Below, piece by piece: positions 33,727 to 45,877 of a DNA stretch of 64,000 nucleotides. The stretch covers positions 109,091,188 to 109,155,187 of the forward strand of contig NC_086025.1 in NCBI RefSeq assembly GCF_036323735.1. Direction: 5' to 3'. The notes beneath the pieces were generated by a model. It saw only the letters and a program-made list of their open reading frames with translations. It was not told the origin of the DNA and searched no databases. The translations under genes and the position numbers were made by a program. The first letter of the stretch is position 1. Every line of letters begins with the position of its first letter. This DNA is from Rattus norvegicus (taxonomy: Eukaryota; Chordata; Mammalia; Rodentia; Muridae).

Positions 33727-33850
33727 GGATAGATAGGTAGATGGATAGATAGGTAGATAGATAATAGGTAGATACGGAGATAGGGAGATGATAGACAGGT
33801 AGATAGAGAGATAGATAGGGTGGTAGATGAGAGACAGGAGATAATTGATA
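33546..33850. repeat. (GATA)n tetranucleotide array
   Basis: Long TAGA/GATA array of about 300 bp with ATTAGATAGATA higher-order breaks at about 33556, 33602 and 33664, then increasingly degenerate GATA variants. Three minus-strand frames of Tyr-Leu-Ser-Ile repeats come from it. Confidence 0.95.
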
Positions 33851-34074
33851 GATGATACATAATATATACAGAGATAATGATATGTAATTGGCAGAAAGGT
33901 AGATAATTGCGATGTAATGACAGATGGTGATATCAATTAATTGATACTGAACAGATGCTAGATGGAAGAAAGAAACTTTATTCGGTCTAGTCAGGCATAG
34001 TAAGCTACATTTAATCTCAGTTACACTGGAGCTGAACAGCAAAACAAGAAGATCCCACCTCCAAAATGATTTAA

Positions 34075-34285
34075 AAGCTGGGGATGTGACTCGGTTGCTA
34101 GATTACTTCCTTACCATGCATGAAGTCCTGTGTTTAACCAGATGCAGTGATGTAGGTTTGTGATCCCAGCACTTGGGAGCTGAAGCAGAAGGATCAGGAG
34201 TTCATTCAGTCAACCCTCAGTTCTAGGGCAACTTAGTGGACAATTCAGTCTGCAATTCCTGCTACATTGTCTCAAGAATACTGTG
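34075..34285 (+). mobile_element. B4-like composite SINE (ID-like head plus B1-like body)
   Basis: An ID-like head (GCTGGGGATGTGACTCGGTTGC) is followed by a B1-like body (GATCCCAGCACTTGGGAGCTG). This order is the B4 composite structure. It is heavily diverged. Confidence 0.6.
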
Positions 34286-35273
34286 AGTAGAAAACAGAAC
34301 CAGACCCCCGTTTTGTCAAGTCCGCATAGATTTATTTCCCTACCACACACTTATAAAGCATTGTGGAGTAACTTCTGAGTGGCAGGCTTGTGAATCGTCT
34401 GAGCCTTGTGTCCCCATTTTTGTTTTGCTGACAGTTGTCTCTGCTGGGCACTGTCCTTTGCACCTGGTGTGTAGTATTCCACTGTGTGATGACATCACTA
34501 TTAACACTTTTCTCCTATTGATGGGCCGTTTCTGGATATTTATTTTTCTTATGATCAGTGAAGTTACAAGCATCAAATACAAGTCTCTGGTATGTTTGGG
34601 ACCCCTGGGACATTTTTATTGGATGATATGCTGGCATGGGATGTCTTGGTCGTGGGGGACATAACCACTTAGCTTTCCAGAAGGTACTGTGTGTCCCCCA
34701 GGTGGCTGTACAATTTGTCTCTGACCTGAAAAGTCGAGGCAGGGCTGCAAAGCAGGTCTTCAACACATGGCACTGTCAGCTCTCCCAGGTGTGTTAATCC
34801 AACAGGGACAGCTCATGTCTGCGGTTGTTTCCCTGGCAACTAGTGAAACTGGAGACCTCCGTACTGGAGACCTGTTCTGTGGCTTGCCCCTGTCTGCAAG
34901 CCTCTGCCATTTCCAACAGATCTCTGGTCCTCATCTTCCAGGGGCTTCCCTTATTTACCAATGTCAATCACTTACTCTGTTGCCAGTGTCTTTTCTCCAA
35001 TTGGAATTCATCCTCTTGCTTTAAGATTTCCACAAGTGAAAGCTTTCAGCTTGTGATTGTCACTAGTAGCCTTTTGTTATAATTCGCTCTTTTTGTATCT
35101 TATTTTGGAAGTTCTCCCTGTGCACAGGTCATAGGAAAGCCCTTCTCCAGGCTTCCCTCTTGACATTTCCCTCCGTCCCTTGATCCTAGAGTGTGGTGAG
35201 GAAGGGATCCAATATCTGGTTCCCTGCTCCAGTTCACTCTAGAAGGGACTCTCATTTTTCCTTCCTGTCACAT

Positions 35274-35597
35274 GGTGTGATGGTTTGTACATGCTTGGCC
35301 CAAGGAGTGACGCTATGTGGAGGTGTGACCTCGTTGGAGTAGGTGTGTCACTGTGGGTATGGGCTTAAGACCCTCATCCTAGCTGCCTGAAAGCCAGTCT
35401 TCTGTTTGTCTTCAGATGAAGATTTAGAACTCAGTTCCTCCTACACCATGTCTGCCTGGACACTGCCATGTTCCCGCCTTCTTGATAATGGACTGAACTT
35501 CTGAACCTATAAGTCAGCCCCAATTAAAGGTTGTCTTTTATAAGACTTGCTTTGGTCACAGTATCTGTTCACAGCAATAAACCCTAACTAAGACACA
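35274..35597 (+). mobile_element. MaLR-type LTR, sense
   Basis: Starts TGTGATGGTTTGTACATGCTT and ends CCCTAACTAAGACA. It matches 9314-9637 block by block, including AGACCCTCATCCTAGCTGCC and ATGGACTGAACTTCTGAACC, with a CAATTAAAGG polyadenylation region. Confidence 0.65.
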
Positions 35598-35805
35598 TGG
35601 GCTCTGCATACTGCTAGGTCTGTCTCTGGGTTCCTGGTCCTGTTTTGAAGGACAGTTTTGTCACCTGTAACCATGTCTGCCTCTCACTGCCACTGTGACA
35701 TCGTGAGGATTCTTGACACCCCACAAAATGTGCCCTGCCCCTATTCCTGTACTCTGCCAGTTCCCCCACTGTAAATGAGGGCAGTGGTGGCCTCCAAGAT
35801 AGGGG

Positions 35806-36282
35806 ATGAAAACCATAGAAAGTAACGACCCCAAGCATGCAGTGAGCCAGTATTCTTGCTCCCATAAGTGGCACCGCCTGCACTGGGGTTTTGACATGTT
35901 TGGATATACGTTAAATTCATTCAGTAAAATTTGGGCTTCGGCTCCCTGCAGGCCTAAAAACCTAGACTTTGTCTGTCCTCCAACAAGGTGCAATGAGCAG
36001 AGCTGGCAGGGCCCACATGTAGCCTGCATGGATGGAAAGGGAAAGTTTAAACAGTGCCACTTTCCAAGAAGCCTCAGTTGCAAAGGCACGGGTAACCATG
36101 GTGATTACCGGATCGCACACCCGCCTCAGACATATTCTGCAGACAGACTGAATCCCCCAGATTCTCTGGGTCAGCATCACAGTCAGTGCCACCTCAAGCT
36201 TCTGAGCTCCTATTACCCAGATGCGGTCATGTGTGGCCTGGGCACCGCAAGTCTAGAAAGAGACAGTCTGGGGAGGGTTTGA
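35806..36282 (+). other. Unrecognised 158-codon open frame
   Basis: Open frame with about ten cysteines, including C-P-P-T-R-C-N and F-K-Q-C-H-F. I do not recognise the product. There is no signal peptide, no clear promoter and no splice context, and the minus strand is also open over part of it. A retroviral envelope relic was considered but the fit is poor. Confidence 0.2.
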
Positions 36283-37439
36283 ACAGGAACCTTCCAACCT
36301 CCCCCTGGTGGAAGCTTTACAGAAAGTGAGTGTTTGGGAGCAAGGTCAAAAGAAGAGGGTTGGCCCTGGGACTCTTAAACAAGCCACACTCCTTACTCCA
36401 GGCTATCTGTTCTTCAAAGCTCCTCACAGGAATCTCCTTCTGTGTCCAGCCCAGCCTGGGTGTCACTAGGCACTTGATTCCTGGCTTATGGTAAATGCAA
36501 CGTTTTTTATCCCACTCCACTCCTTTCTGTTTTATTCATCATTCTTTCCAGTCATTCATTCAGTAAATTTGGAATACCAATGGTCTTCGGAGAGGCTGTC
36601 CTGTCAGGCCCACTTGTCTATACCCACCCATGTGGGGTTGGGGGGAGTAGCTCAGTAGCCTGAAGAGGATAGAGTAGGCCCAAGCCAGCCACACAGCCAG
36701 GCATCCCAGTCCTAATGAAAGGGAAAGAAAGCCCTGAGACCAGCCTTTGCCCTGCTCTAACCAACACCTCATTGCTGACTCCAAATGTCCCCAGAGACAC
36801 CGTATATACCAGACACTTCACAAAGTTTCCCGGTACCCCTTGTCTGTGTTCACCCTGCAGAGCTGAGAGAAGGAGCTGCGTGCAGTTAGTGGGATGTGGG
36901 AAACTGGTGACAGAGATGGCGGTTTCACGGTAGCCTGGGAATTCAGGAAGTCCATACAGGAGAAGAACAGCAGAGATCCAACCCTTCCTCCAGAATGTTC
37001 CTCAAGGCCTCAAGGCACTGGTTAGCCTGGTCAGGACCAAGCTCTGCCTCAGCCCAAAGCTCACTTGGGAAGTTCTTCCCCAGGGATTCTGAGGCAGTCT
37101 GCATGCCTTGGGCAATCCCTGGCATTCACTTGCCCTTCTCTACCTTCATCTGCCTACATGTTTGAAGTCCTTCCCTTCAGATGTCCCTCCCAGATACTAT
37201 CATCCTCCTAAATTTCCTACCAAAAAAAAAAGGGTGGACACAGGGTCTTCCTGGCAAATGCCCAACTCAGTCAATGATCTGTTACCTCCCAAGGTGTCTC
37301 CCCTTAACTCAGACAGAGGGCTATTACAATCCAGAGAAAACACTTTACCACGCTCTTACAGCCCCACAGAACAATAGGAACTCTGCTTTCTTGGCCTGGC
37401 ATGCTACCTCAGGGTCTATATACCTAATCATAGACCCAT

Positions 37440-37960
37440 TGTCAAAGCTCTAAGGCCTTGTGGGACTAGGATGTAAACCACTACGTGGCTCTTTCCTTTG
37501 TCATCGCCTTCCAGACCCAATGACCCTCACTGAGGCCCCAGCTACAGCTCTTCCCAACCTTCAAAAGAATTACCTCCTGCACATAGCACATAAGGGATGG
37601 ATGGCCCTAGGCTTCCTGGGGCAAATGCATGGTGGCACTTCAGACATGGTTGGTTTTCCTTTCTAAACAACTTGATAGCACCTGCTGAAGGCTGGCCTCG
37701 GTGCCTTGGGGCAGTGACCGCCTGCTATTGACCAGTAGCCTTAAAAGCTTGCATAAAAACAAAAGACTGACAGTCAAATTGATGCCTATCAGAACCTCAC
37801 CAGCTCCTGCCTTACCCAAGTCCAGCTCTATTGGGAAATCAAAACATTAGATTTAGTCACAAATAAAATCCCCTAAATGTCACAACCCTCCTCTCTACAA
37901 CAGGACACATTACACATCAGCGCTCATAAATTTTAGGGCACGCTTGGGCGGTTCACGTAG
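37440..37960 (+). pseudogene. Possible decayed retroviral pol (RT/RNase H connection)
   Basis: A frame with A-P-A-T-A-L-P-N-L near 37530-37565, then L-G-F-L-G-Q, and after a frame change A-E-G-W-P-R-C-L-G-A-V near 37690-37720, follows the motif order of the class I retroviral RT C-terminus and connection domain. Several stops and frame changes break it, and no LTR or integrase follows. The assignment is tentative. Confidence 0.35.
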
Positions 37961-38144
37961 ATTCAACAGACTCCAGATTCCCAAACTTGGAACAGCAAGT
38001 GGCCCAGGGTACAAAGAGTTCGCCCTGACCCTCAAACACATTTGCACAAAAAACAGAGCTTACTATTTTAACAAAGCGCCCCCATCCTGGGAAGACGTCA
38101 AAAACTTGGCATATACACAGACTCCAGGTATGCCTTTTGCACTG

Positions 38145-38470
38145 TGGTAATCGGAATGAGGAATGACCTCCATAGATTCAGGAGTTAACTTTTGGTCCGA
38201 AGTTGGTAGTGCTGGTAGGGGAGGTGGTGAAGCTTCCTGGAGGAAGTGCATCACTGAGGGCGGGCTTTGAGAGTTCATTGCCCTACACTGGTATCCAGTT
38301 GGCTCTCTGCTTCTGTGTCTTTGGTTAAAGATGTGGTCTCTTAACTTCCTGCTCTGTCTCCCTGCTGCCCTGCCTTCCCTGCTATTATGAATCCCCCCAG
38401 TGGAGCTGCAAACTGAGGTAAACTCTTTCTTCTAGAAGTTGCCTTCATCACACCCTGAACTTGTGGGTTG
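38145..38470 (+). mobile_element. LTR-like repeat, sense
   Basis: TGGTAATCGGAATGAGGAATG start, GGAGGAAGTGCATCACTGAGG middle and GAGCTGCAAACTGAGGTAAACTC near the 3' part. The layout is similar to the other MaLR-type LTRs but the sequence is more diverged. Confidence 0.4.
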
Positions 38471-38550
38471 CAAGTGGAAAGAATAGAGGACTTTTGGCAC
38501 CCCAGGGCCACTCATAACACTTCTCCCCATTAACAGCTGACAGAAGCTGC

Positions 38551-38876
38551 TGTATTAGCTATGCCTCTTCTTCTGACCAAATACCGGACAAGACCTGGCT
38601 TCAGAGGCGAGTGTTCGTTCTGGCTTGCACTTTGAAGGGATACATTCCATCATGGTAGGGAATGTATGGCAGCCAGAGTGTGAGACTAATGGTCTACAAA
38701 AAAGGAGTGGACAGGAAGAGGGACTAAGCTATAAAGCTTCGAGTCCAGTGACCCACTTCCTCCAGCAAGGCTCTACCTCCTAAAGGTCCCAAAACCTTCT
38801 GAGACAGTACCACCAACTGGGGGACCAAGTGTTCAGATACAGGGGTGTATGGGGGACACTTCATATTCAAATCATA
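38551..38876 (-). mobile_element. MaLR-type LTR-like repeat, antisense
   Basis: TGTATTAGCTATGCCTCTTC start, CCACTTCCTCCAGCAAGGCT middle and an end near TTCATATTCAAATCATACA. The middle block CACCAACTGGGGGACCAAGTG recurs in diverged form at 2850-2880. Confidence 0.5.
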
Positions 38877-39230
38877 CAACTGCCTAACTCCTGACCCAGA
38901 CTGTAGTTATCTACTGAAAGAGTCACCAAAAGACCAAGTATTAGAGATACTGGGGAACAATGAGACAATCAGAAAGCCCTCCCCTACTCTCCAGCCCCAG
39001 AAGCCCTGGTTAGTCCCCAATCATTTGATGGAAGGAGAACGCATAACAGAAGATGGAGCTGATACATAGAGACCACAGTTTTGCTTATCTGGCAGGTTTG
39101 TCCTTCCTGCTAGTCACAAAAGGAAAATCCACACCAGATTGCAGGATTCTTCACACATAAAATAAGCCGCCACAAAGTCTCCTGCCTTCCTTCTCCACTG
39201 CCCAAATCTGGGAGTTAGAGTAGAAATCCT

Positions 39231-39248
39231 CAACAACAAGAACAACAA

Positions 39249-39285
<37 letters not shown>

Positions 39286-39314
39286 GACAACGACAGCAAC
39301 AACAGCAGCAACAA

Positions 39315-39352
<38 letters not shown>

Positions 39353-39371
39353 ACAACAGCAGCAACAATAA

Positions 39372-39403
<32 letters not shown>

Positions 39404-39750
39404 ACAGCAACAGCAACAGCAGCAACAACAACAACAGCAGTAACAACAACAACAACAATAACAGCAGCAACAACAACAGCAACAACAACAGCAACAACAA
39501 CAGCAGCAACAGCAGCAACAACAACAACAGCAGCAACAGCAGCAACAGCAGCAACAACAATAACAGCAACAACAACAACAGCAGTAACAACAACAACAAC
39601 AATAACAGCAGCAACAACAACAGCAGCAACAACAGCAGCAACAGCAGCAACAACAACAGCAACAGCAACAACAACAGCAACAGCAACAACAATAACAGCA
39701 GCAACAACAGCAACAGCAATAACAACAGCAACAAAAACAACCACCACCAC
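39231..39750. repeat. 0.5-kb CAA/CAG trinucleotide array
   Basis: About 510 bp of CAA and CAG triplets in irregular order with occasional TAA and GAA variants. TAA triplets close the Gln frame on the + strand. The minus strand gives open poly-Leu and Val/Ala frames of 225 and 200 residues, which are artefacts. Confidence 0.97.
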
Positions 39751-39789
39751 CATATTCTCACTCCTGCCTCATACAGGGAGAGTTTCAAC

Positions 39790-41690
39790 ATTATGCCTCT
39801 GAGGGCTCGTTCATAAATAGAAATTCCTTCTTGTTATTGACTCCAGGATTCTCAGACATCCTTTGTTTGGGCTTTTCTTGCTCTGCTCCACAGAACTGAT
39901 GTCCACTGCAGCTGGTGGAATCGTTTTATCTGCTCTGACAATTTTAACCAAGTCCACCCTCTGGCTTGACCCTTTCCTTTTCCACGGTCTCCTGGAATTC
40001 TCTCTCCTTTGTTACCCTAACCTGCTCCGCCCCTTCCATAAAACCACTCAAAACTACATCCAAGTACCAAGTAAATGATAGCTTCACAGGTTGTTGGAAC
40101 AGAGTCTTGCATCCCTTACTGAAGGCTCCTATTATCTAGGGCATTTCATTTAACACACACAACAACCCTTTCCTGGTTAATCTGCTGGACTGGATTGCCA
40201 CCAGTCCATCTTCCCCATCCAAGACTGGGGAGACAGAAGCAGGTGTATCTCTGCAATTTTGAGATCAGCTTGGTGTACTTAGCAAGTTCCTGAAAAGCTA
40301 GGGCTATATAGTGCATCATTGGTTAGAATTTTTAAATTAATTAATTTAATTTAATTAACGAACAATTTTAAAAACTAAAAAAAAAAATTACAGAAAACAG
40401 CTGCCACAAACACATACAACACATAGTGTGCCTTCTGGAGTGACAGAGTAAGAAGCTTCCATTTTTATATTCCCTAGTTGTAAGGAGGGCTTAGCAATAG
40501 GGAAAGATCAATTCTGTGTTACACAGAATCAAACAGCCATCTTTCTCTGTTTACCAATTAATCAGCAGACATGGCCACCTTCCCAATTGGACTTTTCTTT
40601 TCTTTTTCCTTTCTTTTCTTTCTCTCTTCCTTCCTTTCTTTCTTTTTCCCTTTCCTTTTAGGAAATGTGTTTCGTCCCTCACAAAAAGCCACAACAGTCA
40701 CTTCTTTTTGATACTGAACAATCTGCTTAGAGAAGAGAGGTAAGGTCAGGTTAGTTGGACAAGTACCAAGACCACATCAGAATTTTCAGAATCCATCTTT
40801 AGTTCTCAAAATTCTCTTGTTAATTTCAACATCTCCCTTTAACTTAGAATTGTTATTATTGCTGTTAGTAATTTGTGAATTACCAGTTTTCTCATCTTTT
40901 CTTCTTTAGATGTATTTAAAATCCAGCTAAGGCAGGCTGCCCGTTTATGATCTATAATCCTATTATCTAGGGCATTTCATTTAACACACACAATAATTTA
41001 GAGGTATTAAATGCTCCCCATAGGGAGAAGCACAAAGTCAAGTTATCTTTAGTTAGATTCCCCTCTTCTTCTTTTGAAACCCATGCAATTTGAATTAGCA
41101 GTTTTCAAGCATAAAACCCAGCTGGAATACCAAATAATGCTCTTTTGTCCAAAGGTTCCCTGTCCTTTAAATTAGATATCAGAGGAGCAACCAGAGACCA
41201 GGCTGACTGCTAACAAATTAACAAACCAAAATGCCTTTTGGGGGTCTGACAACAACAAACCAAATCCTGGGGAGCCAAGATGCCCCTAAACCGAAGGGAC
41301 AAATGGAACACCTTAAAACAAATGCTTTGGAAAGCAAACCCCGAAAAGTATCCAATAAGCAGGATCCTAACAATCAGTTTCCAGAAATAATGTATTGACC
41401 TTCCCCCAAACCAAGCGAGTTAGGAGCCCCAGAAAGAACTCAGCAGCGTCCATCTGAAGAGGTCATGCTGGATGGTAGACACTAAGGCTCCTCGCTGGTA
41501 CCTGGTGCAGATTCGGGTGACAAATGGGTTGTGCTTGGGGCCTTAAGTTTGAGAACCATGACAGCCAATGCAAAAACACAGCTCTCATCTGAAAAAAAAA
41601 TGATAGTTTATTCTGGCGCCAAGAACACGAATGTCCATGGTTTAGGAACACAGATTCAGGTTTCTCCATGCTCCATGAAGTTTTATAGTA
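39790..41690. other. Intergenic region with a 36-bp dispersed direct repeat
   Basis: No gene recognised. A 36-bp sequence starting TCCTATTATCTAGGGCATTT is identical at 40127-40162 and 40958-40993. An A/T-rich stretch lies at 40330-40390 and a CT-rich stretch at 40590-40660. Confidence 0.6.
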
Positions 41691-41693
41691 ACT

Positions 41694-41997
41694 GAGGTGG
41701 TTTGAATATGCTTGGCCCCTGGGAAGTGGCGCTAATTAGGATATGTGGTCTTGAAGAGGAAGTGTGTTAGTGTTGGGGAGAGAGACCCTCCTGCTGGCTG
41801 CCTGCAGATGGAGATGTACGACTCTCAGCTCCTTATCCAGCACCATGTCTACCTACAGGCTGCCATGTTCCCCTCCATGATGATAAGGGACTGAACCTCT
41901 GAAACGATAAGCCAGCCCAAATTAAATGCTGTCTTTTTTATCAGTTGCCTTGGTCACGGTGTCTCTTCATAGCAATGGAAACCCTAACAAAGACAGT
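41694..41997 (+). mobile_element. MaLR-type LTR, sense
   Basis: TGAGGTGGTTTGAATATGCTT start, ACTGAACCTCTGAAACGATAA middle, ending AACCCTAACAAAGACA. Third clear copy of the family at 9314 and 35274. Confidence 0.6.
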
Positions 41998-42047
41998 AAC
42001 AGATCAAAGAAAGCTATAAATCAAAATACTTTTAAATATATTGGTCA

Positions 42048-42440
42048 AGGGGCTGGGGCGATGGGTCAGTAGTTAAAGTGCTTGCCACTCACGTCATAGT
42101 CACCAGGATTGTAGTTTCCATTCCCAGAACCCAGGTAATCATCTGGTGAGTGTATCAGCCAGCCCTCCTGTAACTCCAGTGCTGTGAAAGTAGAGATGGA
42201 TTCCCCAGAGCAAGCTGCCTAGATGGCCGAGCCGTACAAGTGAACTTTGGGGTTCAGCAAGAGACCTTACCTCAGTGAATAGGTGGAGGGTCACCAGGAA
42301 ATACTCTGACCCTCAGCTTTGGCCTCCACAAGCTGATACATATGCACATAGAGACCCACACCCATGTGCACATGCATGTGAACATTCATACTTACATGTA
42401 CACATACACCACAGATACATGAGAAGGGAAAAAATAAACA
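42048..42440 (+). mobile_element. B3-like SINE, sense
   Basis: GGGGCTGGGGCGATGGGTCAG head with A-box-like sequence, CACCAGGATTGTAGTTTCCA B-box region and a CA-rich tail near 42350-42420. Confidence 0.65.
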
Positions 42441-43304
42441 TTTGGAGACAGTGGTAGTCACACCGTAGCAAAGCGAAGTAGGGAGTTCTCTAATGGATTC
42501 TCGGATGCTCTCTGGTGATCGGCTTAGCTTTTGGATTGGTCAAAGCTAGTAGCTTGCTAAGAATACATTGTAAAGGCTGGTGGTTTTGTTTTTTTAGTAT
42601 TGTCACAAAGCTGTTAGGTTAGACAGAGGAATGAGCAATGAATGACTTTCAAAGAGACTAAAAATAGCCTAAGATCATTTGGCTCTGGTCTGCAGCACTT
42701 TGACTCTCCATAATCATCAAGTTCCATCTTCCAGCCTTGTAGAATCTGAAACAAAGGTGTGCCTCCCACCTGAGAACTTCCGCTGTAAATGAAGACCCAC
42801 ATACCCTAGCTACCCATATACCCTGAATGCACACGCCCATGCACACAAGAATTCATGAGAGAACCCACCCTTCTATCTTGTCTGCTTCTCCATCCTAGAA
42901 GTAGAGCCTAGCACTCAGCACCCAACAAGTAATAAAATGGTTAATAAACAGCACATCTCCCAGTGTTTCCCATCTCTTCTGATGTACCCACCCTGCTTAT
43001 TATGAGGTATGGCTGGTACAGAGTCCTGGAGGGAATTGAGTGGGAAACCTCCCTTCAGCCCATAGTTTCTAGTGCTTTCCAGCTGCTGCTCCTGGACCAG
43101 CATTCTGCCAGCCTGAAACAGAAGCAGCAGAGCCAACGGCTAGACTCAGCCTTAATTCCACATTCACAAAAGCCCATCACCCAGATGTCCCACCTCACAG
43201 CTCAGGACCAGACTGGGAGGGTGCAACTCTCAGAGAGGGAGCAGAAATCTGCATGGAAGCAGTCTAGCATTTCCTGCAACTCAGGAAGACGTCTATCTCA
43301 ACAC

Positions 43305-43307
<3 letters not shown>

Positions 43308-43357
<50 letters not shown>
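43308..43357. repeat. (CT)n microsatellite
   Basis: About 50 bp of uninterrupted CT dinucleotides. Confidence 0.95.
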
Positions 43358-43362
<5 letters not shown>

Positions 43363-43374
43363 GTTTCCTTAAGA

Positions 43375-43558
43375 TTTCTTTTATGTGTGTTCATATCTTA
43401 CTTGCATGTATGCATGGGTGCCTGGTGCCCACAGAGGTGAGGAGAGGAGTTTGGAACTGAACTTATCAATGGTTTTGAGCCACTATGTGGGTGCTGGGAA
43501 CTGAACTCAGGTTCTCTGCAACCGAAGTCCTTAACGGATGAGCCACCTGCCTAGCCTC
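43375..43558 (-). mobile_element. B3 SINE, antisense
   Basis: TGTGCTGGGAACTGAACTCAGG-type B-box region (GTGGGTGCTGGGAACTGAAC) and GATGAGCCACCTGCCTAGCC end. The 5' part is CATGTATGCATGGGTGCCTG. Confidence 0.8.
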
Positions 43559-45370
43559 ACGCTTCTGTTTTTAAGGGAAGCTGAGTATTGAACCCCAGGA
43601 CTATATATGTTGGACAAGTGCTCTACCATCGATCCATGTCTTATCCTTGATAGCCTATCTCTTTCAAATCTACTCCTCATATATGGGGTGGGAGCAATAA
43701 GGTGAACTGAGCACAGAAGATGGATGTGTGCTCAGCTCCATGTAAGGGACTCCCTGTACCCACGGGGAAAGGAGAGAGCTGGGAGGGCACAGGGTACCCA
43801 CTGCTGCTGACAGACAGCTGCCCATGGTGTTAGAGGACTCCATTGGTTTCCAAGCAGAGCATGGAAGGAAGGGGACGCTTGTGGCCCCGGCTGCCACAGT
43901 GCTAAACTTGCCTCTGATGAAGATGTCAGGGCACCGTGGGCGAATCTGTGACACAAACATGCGGACTAAACACTGCCTGTTTAAATGTGGTGGCGTTTGA
44001 AAATATGTCACCAGGGCCTAGGTGGCTTGCCATCAGGAAACCTGACAACGCAACTCATTACATTATCTGCTCATTAAGCTGGGGACATACATGGTTGTGT
44101 CAACAGATGGGAAAGAGCCTCTCATAAATTCATCAGCCATCCTTTACTTGTAAAATCTAATTGAAATATGAATGAATAATGTGAGCAAAGGTGAGTATAG
44201 TTCCTAAGGTAGTGGAAAGGCCTTCTGGGAAGAGACTTCAGGGCCTCTGTCACTACTCAGCCACCCTTTGCAAAGGCTCTGTGCCAGGAACATAGAAACT
44301 GAACAAAAGAGCAGGAAAACTGGAGTCAAGGTTGGGCGTCGTCATTCGGAGATCACGTGGTTCGACCCCTCAGTGAGGCCAGAAATGAATTTAGAAACAG
44401 GGAGGGGGTTTCCTCTCCTGCTAATGGTAGTGTGGTTTGCATCTGTTTCACTGCTGTAAGCTCTTCTGTGTATCAGGCCAGCTTCAGTGCCGTGGATACC
44501 ACCTTCCCACTGCAGAGTTTTAAAACCACACCTCTTGGCTCCAACTCCCGTGGGCAGCTCAGAGGCTGTGAGCAGGTTTGACTTTGGGAGAGGTGACTCG
44601 GGTCTGCTATCCCAGGGTTAGGGCTGCATAGCTGGTACAGCAAGTATCCCTGCTGGACTCCACCTTCAACTCACCAGCCCCGTCCTATTAAGCCCTCTCT
44701 GCCTGAGCATCAGGCATACGCTGGGGTCTGCATTAGAGCATGCTGACAGTGTGTGTGCAGGGACACCACTCAGCTAAACGAGAAATATGGCGGTGGGATT
44801 CCTGCTGTTTTATTTCCAGACCTAGCTATTCACCAAGGCAGACTACACCAAGGTTGTCTTCCCAGGGTGGTGGCTAGAGGGTAGGGAGAGCAGACCATCA
44901 TGTCTGTCACTTAGGTATCTGTGGAAACCTGTAGGAGCCCAATGGTCATCAGCCAAAAGAATCTTCATCCTTGTTGTATCTGTCAACTCCTCCAACCTGC
45001 CCTTCTGGGGCTGCCTGAGGGCCACCATCATAGCATCACCTCCCTCTGATCTGGGACCTTGGGATGTACCATTAACAGGAATGTCCCTGCTCAGTGTACC
45101 CCCTCCACTTGGCTACATGCTCCCTATTTTGAAATTTCTAAGCAACTCCTCTTAGAGGAGCAAAGGGAAGTTAGGTTTCTGGAGGCACAAAAGCTGGGGG
45201 ACTCAGGGCCTATCCCTGATTGGTCAGTAGATCTCATTTGCTCGCTCCTACCGAATGAACCAACCACCCACGGGGGGAAAAACCCAGAAAGCCAAAAACA
45301 TCAGCCTCTCACATAAATATAACAAACTGGATTTCAAAGGAAAGGGCCTATCGTTATACTACCACAGAAG

Positions 45371-45877
45371 CTATGGAGAGCCCATCAATTCACACCTAGG
45401 GAGGCAAGCAGCCCATGTGGAGAAAGCTACATAGTCCTTTGGAGGCCCTGATAGGTCTGAATGAGGATTGCACCTGCACTCCAGTTTCAGACCCCAGAGA
45501 GCAAACTCTAAAACAGATTCTAACAGGAGACTCTGGATATGGGAGACTTCACCTATATTAGAATCAAGGGCAGAAGTGGCAATGTTTCCAGAGGAATAAC
45601 AAAGGTCATTTGCCTCAGGAGCCATTAAAATGTTTCCCCCAACTGAAAAGGCATGGCCAAGACCAGTGCCAGAACCAGAGACATGGTAACTCTTGGGCAT
45701 CCTGTCTAGGTAAAAAATGCATCGTGTTGTAAAGTCAGTGTGGAGATTGGGTTGTTTCATAAATGACACTGAAAGACAGTGGCCGCTTAGAACAACCCTC
45801 TCCCTCCTGCTACAGTGAAGCTCGGGTGGATGATGTCTGGGTGCAGCTACCAAGCCTGTCAACATTGAAGAACACAC
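45371..45877 (-). other. Unrecognised 168-codon open frame
   Basis: The longest open frame in the window that is not microsatellite-driven or GC-rich. The product has a mixed composition with no signal peptide or membrane segment, and no domain I recognise. No canonical polyadenylation signal or promoter was noted beside it. It could be a chance frame or part of an unannotated transcript. Confidence 0.2.

Noticed and set aside
33546..33850. Possible CRISPR-like direct repeats
   Set aside because: Plain GATA microsatellite without unique spacers; the source is a mammal.
39114..39791. 225-residue poly-Leu and 200-residue Val/Ala frames on the minus strand
   Set aside because: They are reading frames through the CAA/CAG array.
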